From NCBI RefSeq assembly GCF_002778285.1, contig NZ_NESM01000001.1, forward strand, positions 1,448,501 to 1,512,500: a stretch of DNA of 64,000 nt, written 5' to 3'. The position numbers and the translations under genes are program-made. This DNA comes from Limnohabitans sp. 15K. Its GTDB lineage: Bacteria; Pseudomonadota; Gammaproteobacteria; Burkholderiales; Burkholderiaceae_C. This document shows, one piece after another, positions 34,053-41,637 of the stretch. Every line of letters begins with the position of its first letter. Position 1 is the first letter of the stretch. The notes beneath the pieces were generated by a model. That model did no database searches and was not told the origin of the DNA. It was given only the letters and a program-made list of their open reading frames with translations.

Positions 34053-35291
34053 TCAATCAAAAAGTTGAGACAAGTCTTTGGCGATCGGTGAATATTTCGC
34101 GTGCGTGCGCATCATGAAACTCGAAAAACCGTCACTGTTGTGGTGCTTCTTTTTCTCGTTGGGCAAGTCGATGCGCGCGTTGCGCAAAGGATCGCGCACC
34201 AAACCCATCGGGTCTTGACCGGCCTCCACCTTTTTCATTTCACGCCGCAGTGTCCGGCGGTACAAGGCGATGCCTTTGTCTGTGGCCCCCAGGTTCTCAC
34301 GACTGCGGTCAGCAATCGCGCCTTGTGACACCCAAGCCATCATGTCTTGACCATCGACGTTGTCGACGATGAATTCACCGTCGGCATCCAAATAGGGCAC
34401 GTCATAGATGTGCACCTTCTCCAGCAAATGCGGTGGCACAGCCTTACCCGCTGGGGGGACATAGGCGTTGTACCAAAGGTGCATGGTGTGCTCATCATCG
34501 ACCGGCACGCGAATTTGGAAGGAGTAATAGCGGGATTTCTCATCACCGTTGCCCACCGCCAGCATGTTCGGAAAAACAATGGGATGACCGATTTTCCAAT
34601 CGTCATCGTCCTCCGAATGGCCTGCCAGCAAACGGTGTTTGGTGATGCCGTATTCAAACTCTTTGAAGTCGATTTTTTCGTGGTGCGCACTGATCGCCAC
34701 TTTGACCCCCTCTTGCTCTTTGAGGAACTCGTAGTGATGGCCATGCAGCCATTCGGTGTGAATGGGATCGAGTGAGTTTTCCATCACCTGCAACCAGTTC
34801 ACCGGCAAGATGACACGGCCCATCATGCGGATCGTGCCCTCGGCCACAAAACCGTCAAAACGCGGCAGCAAAGGTTGGGGCTGAGGGCCCATATAAGCAA
34901 ACAGCAATCCCCCCAACTCCTGCACCGGATAGGCATCGGTCGAAACCGTGGCACGAAAAGCCGGATTTTCCTTCTCGTTGGGCTGGTTCAGACACTCGCC
35001 TTGGGGTCCAAACTCCCAACCGTGGTAAGGGCAACGGATGCCGTTTTGCGTTGGAATGCCATGGGCAAACGAAGCCCTGCGGTGGGGGCATTGTTCGGCA
35101 ATCAGCCCCAAGCGCCCCTGCCGGTCCTTGAACAAGACCAGGTTCTCTCCCAACAACCGCACGCGCTTGGTCCACTTGTCCTGCATCTCTACCGCGGCGG
35201 CGATCGGCTGCCAATAACGCCGCATCAATTCGCCCATGGGCGTTCCCCGACCGACTTGGGTCAATATTTGGTTTTGTTCAGGGCTTTCCAC
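34053..35291 (-). CDS. Rieske ring-hydroxylating oxygenase (second, distinct from the phthalate-like one)
   Basis: A 412-residue oxygenase alpha subunit. Rieske ligands are Cys68 and His70 (CPHRR) and Cys87 and His90 (CPYHGW); the catalytic iron site is in MENSLDPIHTEWLHGHH near residue 165. It starts with GTG at 35291, five bases after an AGGAG site. The family is the same as the enzyme at 22666, but similarity between the two is low outside the motifs. No reductase gene lies in this run; the PDR protein at 26687 is the nearest. The neighbours (UbiD, aldolase, Gfo/Idh) suggest an aromatic carboxylate substrate. Confidence 0.9.
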   Translation of the reverse strand: MESPEQNQILTQVGRGTPMGELMRRYWQPIAAAVEMQDKWTKRVRLLGENLVLFKDRQGRLGLIAEQCPHRRASFAHGIPTQNGIRCPYHGWEFGPQGECLNQPNEKENPAFRATVSTDAYPVQELGGLLFAYMGPQPQPLLPRFDGFVAEGTIRMMGRVILPVNWLQVMENSLDPIHTEWLHGHHYEFLKEQEGVKVAISAHHEKIDFKEFEYGITKHRLLAGHSEDDDDWKIGHPIVFPNMLAVGNGDEKSRYYSFQIRVPVDDEHTMHLWYNAYVPPAGKAVPPHLLEKVHIYDVPYLDADGEFIVDNVDGQDMMAWVSQGAIADRSRENLGATDKGIALYRRTLRREMKKVEAGQDPMGLVRDPLRNARIDLPNEKKKHHNSDGFSSFMMRTHAKYSPIAKDLSQLFD

Positions 35292-35350
35292 ACGAACTCC
35301 TATTCATTTGACTGGCCTGTAGCGCTGTGCTTAAAACATCAGCCTTCGGT

Positions 35351-37225
35351 TCATTTTGTTTTGACTCGGGCAGCAGGTTTGACCGCTTTAGAGGTTTTCA
35401 CGGTCTTCTCGGTCTTGGCGGCCTTGGCCTTGACCTCGACCTTCGCTTTTTTCGGCACCACCCCAGAAGCTGTTGGTCTGCGCCGCTTGGCGGCAGCTGG
35501 GGTCACCAATTGCCCCAAACTGCTGCCATCTTCCATGAGGTGTTTGATCTCCGTGTTCATCGCCACATCCCGGCGGCGCTGCAAAGCGATTTCTTCACCC
35601 GTGATGAAGTAATCGCCTTTGACGGCACGCTGTGCCATTTGCTCATTGCGCTCGCTCCAGTCGCCCAGGGAGTAGCCAAACCATGGCGCTTCCGGCTTGA
35701 GTTTGGGCAAGCCCAACTCTTCCCAAATGGCTTTGGCGTTTTCCATGAACTCCCGTTTGGGCAAAGCGATGGGTGGGAAATCGTCTTTCAAAGTCGCGTC
35801 AATCAACAAAGAGCCATCAACCCCGTTGTTGCGTGGACTGCGTGGACCGTGTCCCGGGTCTCGCCCTTGCAGAACCTGCAGGTCAAGCGCAAAGTTCGCC
35901 CGGTAACTCATGGCCCACAACAAGGCATCGGCATTGTCTGGATCAATGTCCTCGTTCACGGCCACCACCATCTTGCCGCCTGAGCGCAGCAAAGCGGCTG
36001 CGCCATACAAGGCACGCCAAACCTCGGTGGGTGGTGTTTTTCGGCTCACCACCACCACCAGCACTTTGCGCAAATTGGTCAAAGGCTCATGCATCGACAC
36101 CTTGACCACGCCTTTGATACCCAACTGCTTTTTCAAGTGGTTCAAAAACACCGGCTCGAGTGCAACGCGTTTGATCAAACTGGACTCTGAGGGCGTGACC
36201 TGAGAAATGATGGAGGTCAAAATAGCATCTTTTCGGCGGGTGATCGCCGTGACCTCCATGTACGCATTGAACTCTTGCAAATTCACATGCCCATGGGACT
36301 CACCAAAGGGGGCCTCAGGCTCCAGCCACTCGGTATTGATGTAACCCTCAATCACGATTTCAGCTTCGGCGGGCACCAGCAAATCCACCGTTTTGCACTT
36401 CACCACATTGATGGGTGAGCCGGCCAGCCCGCCCGCGACATGCAGCTCATCGGTGTCTTCTGCCAACTTTTGTGCAGAGGTAAAAGCCACGCTGGGCGGG
36501 CAACCCAAAATCACAGCAGCCGCCAGTTTTTGCCCCTTGGCCTTGGCCTTCTCCCAATGGGTGTAAATGCCCGGTTGGTTTTCAAGAGAAGGGTTCATGC
36601 CCAGGCGTGTGGGTGACTTGACCTGGCCACGGTAAATGCCCATGTTCTGAATGCCGGTCTCCGGATCTTTGGAGATGTACTGCGACAAGGTTGTATAGGG
36701 CGCATTGTCCCAACCTGGCGTGGAAATCGGGATGGGCAAGCTGTCCACGCCCTGACCCGGCTTGAGCAAGTCCTTGCCTTGCACCACGATCTCTTGACAG
36801 GGCGCGCTGGTCACCACGTTGGGAAGGATCGGGTTGTTGATGGCATGGGTCCATGTTTTACCGATGTCCTCAATCTTGCAACCCATGCCCACACTGTAGA
36901 TTTCTCGATTGGCGGCCAAGGCCCCGACCACCACGGGAATATCGTATTTTTTTCCTTTGCCATTCACCACGTTGGTGAACAAGAAGGCTTTGCGATCAGG
37001 CTCGGCAATGCCCCCTCTGAACTGCCAACGGACCAGCGGATGCAGTTCGGTGTCTTTGTTGATCGGCCGGTCTATGGTCACCAGAAGGCCGGCCTCATCC
37101 AGCGCTTTGATGTGTTCATGCAAATCGCGATAAGCGCGCGCAGGGTGCTGGCTCGTCGTGGCCGTTGTTTTCTTGGCACTTGGCTTTTTGGCTGCGGTAG
37201 ATGTTGGAGATGGATTTTTTTTCAT
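35351..37225 (-). CDS. UbiD-family decarboxylase with lysine-rich N- and C-terminal tails
   Basis: A 624-residue prFMN-dependent decarboxylase. The core has NMGIYRGQVKSPTRLGM (prFMN-site Arg) and EPEAPFGESHGHVN (catalytic Glu region), and resembles the other UbiD of the window (46614). It differs by an N-terminal extension of about 30 residues rich in Lys, Ala and Thr, and a C-terminal tail of about 50 residues with many Lys and Ala (KKAKVEVKAKAAKTEK and similar), not known from the family's catalytic core. The enzyme needs prFMN made by UbiX; one UbiX gene is at 48254. Substrates of UbiD enzymes are alpha,beta-unsaturated or aromatic acids. Confidence 0.88.
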   Translation of the reverse strand: MKKNPSPTSTAAKKPSAKKTTATTSQHPARAYRDLHEHIKALDEAGLLVTIDRPINKDTELHPLVRWQFRGGIAEPDRKAFLFTNVVNGKGKKYDIPVVVGALAANREIYSVGMGCKIEDIGKTWTHAINNPILPNVVTSAPCQEIVVQGKDLLKPGQGVDSLPIPISTPGWDNAPYTTLSQYISKDPETGIQNMGIYRGQVKSPTRLGMNPSLENQPGIYTHWEKAKAKGQKLAAAVILGCPPSVAFTSAQKLAEDTDELHVAGGLAGSPINVVKCKTVDLLVPAEAEIVIEGYINTEWLEPEAPFGESHGHVNLQEFNAYMEVTAITRRKDAILTSIISQVTPSESSLIKRVALEPVFLNHLKKQLGIKGVVKVSMHEPLTNLRKVLVVVVSRKTPPTEVWRALYGAAALLRSGGKMVVAVNEDIDPDNADALLWAMSYRANFALDLQVLQGRDPGHGPRSPRNNGVDGSLLIDATLKDDFPPIALPKREFMENAKAIWEELGLPKLKPEAPWFGYSLGDWSERNEQMAQRAVKGDYFITGEEIALQRRRDVAMNTEIKHLMEDGSSLGQLVTPAAAKRRRPTASGVVPKKAKVEVKAKAAKTEKTVKTSKAVKPAARVKTK

Positions 37226-37265
37226 GGCAAAACGCTTTCAGACCTTGTTCAGCGGTCAATGGGTA

Positions 37266-38333
37266 TTACTTGATCGGTTTGGTCACCGTGTCTTCGAACA
37301 ACTTGCTCCACTTGGTGAAGTTGGCCAGTGTCGCCACCGGATCCACGATGTCCACCTTCAATTCAGGGTAGGGCGATGGCACCTGCGTGTTGGTCGGTAA
37401 GAAGTGCAAACTCGCCAACAGTTTTTGGGTTTCTGGTGACAGCATGTAGTCATAGAAAAGCAAAGCCGCATGAGGATTTGGTGCTCTCTGGGCCACCGCC
37501 ACTGCAAAACCCTGAGCCACCACGGGCGACATGGCGAACCAGTCCACCGGTTTGCCGGCACGTTTGTCTTTGGCAGGCAGGTCAATGTAGGTTGTCAGTG
37601 CCAAAGGCACCTCGCCTGCAATGACCATGTTGTGCAAGAGCGAGGCCCCAACGCGGGGGGTGATGCCATTGCGCGCCACAATGTCTTTGAACAATTTCAA
37701 GCCCTGCTCTTCGCCATAACTGGCCACGACACGCGTGAACCATTCCTCAGCTTTGGCCTCCACGCCCAGATTGCCCTTCCATTTCGGGTGCAACAAATCT
37801 TGGTAAGTTTTCGGCAGGTCCTCTTTTTTGTACAAATTGGTGTTGTACGAGTGCACCGTGACGTTCAAAAATGGGACGGCCCAACCGTTGTGTGCAGGCA
37901 AGGTGGAGGCCATCATGTCCTTGTGAAAAGGCGAGCTCACGGGCTGAAGCAACTTCTCGCTCCAAACATAAGCCATCTCACTCGCTGGCATCATGATCAA
38001 GTCGACCTCAGACTTCTTACTCGTCCCTTCACGGAGCACACGCTGCGTCACGTTGTTGCTGCCGGACCGCCAAGCCTTCACCTTGATGCCATATTTGGCT
38101 TCAAAAGGGGCCAAGATCAACGGCAGATCAGAGGGTCTGAAAGCCGTATAAACGGTCAAATTGCCTTCAGCTTTGGCCGCATCCAGCAACTTTTGTTGGC
38201 GATCCGGCTTGTCATATTGCATCAGCGCAGAAGGTGTGGCGGTTTGCGCCCAAGACACCGACTGCAACGCCCAGAAAAGGCCTGTGACGTACAAGCCCAA
38301 ACGAAGCTTTTTGGCGTGTTGAAAAGTTTTCAT
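37266..38333 (-). CDS. Extracellular solute-binding protein, iron(III)-type family (copy 2)
   Basis: A 355-residue periplasmic binding protein. The start at 38333 has a near-ideal GAGGAGAC ribosome-binding site and opens a signal peptide (MKTFQHAKKLRLGLYVTGLF) cleaved near SWAQTATPS; a longer frame to 38462 would be unrelated sequence. LLDAAKAEGNLTVYTAFRP and the LLHPKWKGNLGVEAK segment match the copies at 32224 and 54581. It lies between the UbiD gene and a Bug receptor gene in the minus-strand run, without any permease. It may deliver substrate to a transporter encoded elsewhere. Confidence 0.85.
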   Translation of the reverse strand: MKTFQHAKKLRLGLYVTGLFWALQSVSWAQTATPSALMQYDKPDRQQKLLDAAKAEGNLTVYTAFRPSDLPLILAPFEAKYGIKVKAWRSGSNNVTQRVLREGTSKKSEVDLIMMPASEMAYVWSEKLLQPVSSPFHKDMMASTLPAHNGWAVPFLNVTVHSYNTNLYKKEDLPKTYQDLLHPKWKGNLGVEAKAEEWFTRVVASYGEEQGLKLFKDIVARNGITPRVGASLLHNMVIAGEVPLALTTYIDLPAKDKRAGKPVDWFAMSPVVAQGFAVAVAQRAPNPHAALLFYDYMLSPETQKLLASLHFLPTNTQVPSPYPELKVDIVDPVATLANFTKWSKLFEDTVTKPIK

Positions 38334-38379
38334 TTTTGTCTCCTCTGTATACAACCCCAGCCCACTGAGCACAGAACGA

Positions 38380-39372
38380 TCACATCTCCTTCGGCACGCC
38401 ACTTCGTTTGACGATCTCGCCCCAGTTTTTGTATTCGCTGCGCAGGTAGGCCGCAGCTTCATCCGTGGTTTTGCTTAAGCGCGGTTGCAGCCCCAAAGAC
38501 ACCAACTTTTGCTCTACCTCGGGCTGAGACACGACCGCATTCAACGCGGCATGGGTGGCTTCAACCACGGCTTTGGGCGTTCCTGCCGGGTAAAGGACCA
38601 TCAACCAAGTGGTGGCCGTGAAGTCTTGAAAGCCCTGTTCCATGAGGGTGGGCACATTCGCCAATACACCACCCAAACGCTTGGCACTGCCCGCCGCCAG
38701 CGCCCTCAGGCGGCCAGACTCCACATGGCTGCGCACAGCCGAGGCGGTCTCTAAGGCCATGGACACGTTGCCAGAAATCACGTCGGTGAGCCCGGCGACG
38801 CTGCCCTTGTAAGGAATGTGCATGATTTTCAAACCCGCCTTGCGCTTGATTTCCTCCATCGCCAGATGCGACACCGTGCCATTGCCAGAAGAAGCGTTGT
38901 TGAGTTTGTCAGGGTTGGCTCTGGCATACGCCACCAACTCTTGCAAATTTTGGACCGGCAAAGAGGGGTGGCACACCAGCACAAAGGGCAGGTCACCGAC
39001 CAGCCCTGAGGCCTCAAAATCTTTGGATGTGTCGTAGCCCACCGAGCCATAAATGTGCGGATTGGTGGCTGCCGCAGACATGTGGGCCACCATCAGTGTC
39101 AAGCTGTTGGCGGGTGACTTGGCCAATTGGCTCAGTGCCAAACTGCCCCCCTGGCCCGGCCGGTTTTCAACGATGTAACTGTCCCCGGTCAGAGCGCGCA
39201 AGCGCTCAGCGAGCACGCGTGTCACCATGTCTGTGGCTTGCCCAGCGGGAAAGCCCACGATCATTTTCACAACCTTGCCAGAACCGGATGTCTGGGCAAA
39301 AGCCAGGGGACTCAAGGCTGTGCTGGCCGCAGCAGCCAACAGTGTCCGTCTGGAAAAGTGGAAAGCATTCAT
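38380..39372 (-). CDS. Bug-family tripartite tricarboxylate transporter receptor (copy 4)
   Basis: A 330-residue receptor whose N-terminus (MNAFHFSRRTLLAAAASTAL) has a twin-arginine-like SRRTLL motif before the hydrophobic stretch, so export through Tat is possible. The mature part starts near AQTSGSGKV; MIVGFPAGQATDMVTRV, NASSGNGTVSHLAME and HIPYKGSVAGLTDV are the family blocks. It is preceded by the CoxG gene (21-base gap) and followed by the second iron-type receptor. Its ligand is probably the substrate of the molybdenum hydroxylase operon, by position only. Confidence 0.88.
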   Translation of the reverse strand: MNAFHFSRRTLLAAAASTALSPLAFAQTSGSGKVVKMIVGFPAGQATDMVTRVLAERLRALTGDSYIVENRPGQGGSLALSQLAKSPANSLTLMVAHMSAAATNPHIYGSVGYDTSKDFEASGLVGDLPFVLVCHPSLPVQNLQELVAYARANPDKLNNASSGNGTVSHLAMEEIKRKAGLKIMHIPYKGSVAGLTDVISGNVSMALETASAVRSHVESGRLRALAAGSAKRLGGVLANVPTLMEQGFQDFTATTWLMVLYPAGTPKAVVEATHAALNAVVSQPEVEQKLVSLGLQPRLSKTTDEAAAYLRSEYKNWGEIVKRSGVPKEM

Positions 39373-39393
39373 GGCGCATCCTAATGAGGGGAA

Positions 39394-40059
39394 TCAGCGA
39401 ATGAGGTTGGCACCGGCAATGGCCAGCGCAGCACCCAAAACAGCGGCGGGTGCCAACCACCAAGCAGGAACCATGGCAGGACCATGACCCGAAGACGGGT
39501 ACGGATTCACAGTTTGAACGGCAGCTGCGGGCGCATCGCCTTGAACCGGTGACGAGGGTTCGAGCAATGCGGGACCGGCCTTCAAAGCGGGCACCGCATG
39601 GACCTGCGCCTCGGGCTCAGGTGGCAACAGCTGTTTCCGCAAAGCTTTGAAAAAATCATCGGCCATTTTTTTGGCCACACTGTCGATCAGTCTCGATCCG
39701 ACTTGCGCCAATTTGCCACCAATTTGCGCTTTGGCCTCGTAAGAGAGTTCGGTGCCATCGGCCGTCTCTCGCAAACGCACAACCGATGTGCCCTTGCCAA
39801 AACCCACAGCGCCACCTTGGCCTTCAAAATGCATGACGCATGACTCAGGAGCCATGACGTCCGTCATTTTCAAACTGCCCTCAAAGCGCGCCCTCAAGGG
39901 GCCGATAGCGGTCTTGATGACCACCTGAAACGCATCGGGACTGACTTGCTCCACCGATTCGCAACCTGGCAAGCAGGCCTTCAGAACGACAGGATCGTTG
40001 AGTGCGGTCCAGACCACCTCACGCGATGCTGGAATGACTTGTTGACCAATGATGTCCAT
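39394..40059 (-). CDS. CoxG-like SRPBCC protein with C-terminal membrane anchor
   Basis: A 221-residue protein with the START/SRPBCC fold of carbon monoxide dehydrogenase subunit G (residues 1-145), with LPGCESVEQVSPDAFQVVIKTAIGPLRARFEG typical in content and spacing. A Pro/Ala-rich linker follows, and one hydrophobic helix (WWLAPAAVLGAALAIAGANL) ends the protein. CoxG recruits the hydroxylase to the inner membrane in carboxydotrophs; here it would serve the CoxL/S/M-type enzyme encoded upstream. The gene is seven bases after the crotonase stop. Confidence 0.88.
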   Translation of the reverse strand: MDIIGQQVIPASREVVWTALNDPVVLKACLPGCESVEQVSPDAFQVVIKTAIGPLRARFEGSLKMTDVMAPESCVMHFEGQGGAVGFGKGTSVVRLRETADGTELSYEAKAQIGGKLAQVGSRLIDSVAKKMADDFFKALRKQLLPPEPEAQVHAVPALKAGPALLEPSSPVQGDAPAAAVQTVNPYPSSGHGPAMVPAWWLAPAAVLGAALAIAGANLIR

Positions 40060-40066
40060 GGCCTGC

Positions 40067-40798
40067 TCAGTGCGCTTTTTTCTTCATTTCAGCAGCCGTA
40101 TTCACCATGGAATGCATGCTGCGTGCGTAATCGATAGCGCCTTGCTCGTCCATGCGTGGCGCTACGCGCAAATACTCCTTGAGGCCCAAGATCGCTGGGC
40201 GGGGTCGGCTGAGCAACAAACCCGTGAATCGGTCGACTTCTGCATGCAGTTTGTCCGCCGCCACCACGTTGCTCACAATGCCAAAATTTTGAGCCTGCTT
40301 GGCATCGATGAAGTCGGCGGAATAGGCCATCCACAAAATGGCGTTCCGGTTCATCCGGTCATAAATCGCGGACATGACCATGGTGGGCATGACGTTGTGC
40401 GCGATTTCAGGAATGTTGAAGGTGGCCTGGTCACTGGCAAAGGACACATCACACAAGGACGCGATCGCCGTACCAAAACCCATGCAACGCCCCTCAATCA
40501 CGCCAATCACCGGCACTTGGCAGCTGCGCAAGGCTTTGTAACTGTTGAAAATATGGTCGTACTCTGGGCGACGCGAGTAAGCTTCTGGCGAAGGTGGGTT
40601 GGCAGCATCGCGAATGCGGCCGGTACAAAAATCTGGGCCCACACTCGAAAGCACCACGCAATCGGAGGTTTCGTGTGCCTTGAGCACAGCCTCAGCGAGT
40701 GCGCCGGCCATGCTGTCCGAGACACCATTGTCTTGTGTTCTGTTGAATTTGACACGCAGAATGCGGCCATCTTGTTCAATCAGGATTTGAGGGTTCAT
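40067..40798 (-). CDS. Enoyl-CoA hydratase/isomerase-family protein
   Basis: A 243-residue crotonase-fold protein. The oxyanion-hole segments are seen as SVGPDFCTGRIRDAA and IEGRCMGFGTAIASLCD. The usual catalytic region reads FNIPEIAHNVMPTMVM, lacking the PGAGG loop of standard hydratases, so the reaction could differ (hydrolase, decarboxylase or isomerase). No CoA ligase gene was found nearby. It stands in the same run as the hydrolase and molybdenum hydroxylase genes, seven bases before coxG. Confidence 0.82.
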   Translation of the reverse strand: MNPQILIEQDGRILRVKFNRTQDNGVSDSMAGALAEAVLKAHETSDCVVLSSVGPDFCTGRIRDAANPPSPEAYSRRPEYDHIFNSYKALRSCQVPVIGVIEGRCMGFGTAIASLCDVSFASDQATFNIPEIAHNVMPTMVMSAIYDRMNRNAILWMAYSADFIDAKQAQNFGIVSNVVAADKLHAEVDRFTGLLLSRPRPAILGLKEYLRVAPRMDEQGAIDYARSMHSMVNTAAEMKKKAH

Positions 40799-40824
40799 GG
40801 TGGATTCCTTTCAGGGTTTGATGT

Positions 40825-41637
40825 TCAAAAGAAGGCGGCAAAATGCCGCAGCAAAGCTGCATTGAAAGCAGCAGGCTGATCGATGTTGGGAAGGTGTCCG
40901 GCATCGGCAATGATCTCCAGCACAGCCGAGGGGATCAGGTCTTTCAGTCCTTGCATGGCTTGTGGCAAGGGGCCGTCGTTGGCGCCCACAATCAGGGTGG
41001 TGGGCACTCGAATCGAGCCCACCTGGCCTAAATAATCGAGGCCTTGGATGGCTCGGGCACAGCCTTCAAAGCCGGCCACCGATGTGATGCCAATCGCCTG
41101 CAGGAATTGCTGCTCAATGGCAGGGTGTGCATCCAAAAATGCGCGCCCAAACCAACGTTCGGCAGTGGCACTGGCCAAAGCTTGGCAACCTGCAGCCTGA
41201 GCGAGGGCAATGCGCTCATCCCAAGGCACTGCCATCGCAGGCGTCATGTCTGCCCGTGCATCGCACAAACACAAACTCAACAAACGATCCGGATGCAGAC
41301 AGCCCAAGCCAAATCCACTCATGCCGCCCAAAGACAGGCCCACGTAATGCGCGCGCGTGATGTGTAGGCCATCCAGCACGGCCAAGCTGTCATCCACCAG
41401 GTCCTGCATGGTGTAAGGCGCAACAGAGGCTTGAGACATCCCATGGCCTCTCGTATCGGCACGAATGACACGCATCCCCCGATCGGCCAGCAGTTGGGCT
41501 TGCGCCTCCCACATCATGCTCGAGGACAAAATGGAGTGGGTCATCAAGACCGGGGTACCGGCATCAGGGCCCTGTACATGGACTGCGATATCTCCGGCTG
41601 CCCCCCGCACGCGCAGGTGTTCAACGGCAAACTTCAT
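40825..41637 (-). CDS. Alpha/beta hydrolase, 3-oxoadipate enol-lactonase-like
   Basis: A 270-residue hydrolase with the nucleophile elbow GLSLGGM (Ser near residue 100), the acid Asp in VGANDGPLPQAM and the base His in ADAGHLPNIDQP. The layout resembles PcaD-type enol-lactonases. The start at 41637 (MKFAVEHLRV) overlaps the stop of the large hydroxylase subunit (ATGA), so the two are co-translated. A role in hydrolysing a lactone or thioester made by the hydroxylase pathway is likely; the substrate is unknown. Confidence 0.85.
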   Translation of the reverse strand: MKFAVEHLRVRGAAGDIAVHVQGPDAGTPVLMTHSILSSSMMWEAQAQLLADRGMRVIRADTRGHGMSQASVAPYTMQDLVDDSLAVLDGLHITRAHYVGLSLGGMSGFGLGCLHPDRLLSLCLCDARADMTPAMAVPWDERIALAQAAGCQALASATAERWFGRAFLDAHPAIEQQFLQAIGITSVAGFEGCARAIQGLDYLGQVGSIRVPTTLIVGANDGPLPQAMQGLKDLIPSAVLEIIADAGHLPNIDQPAAFNAALLRHFAAFF

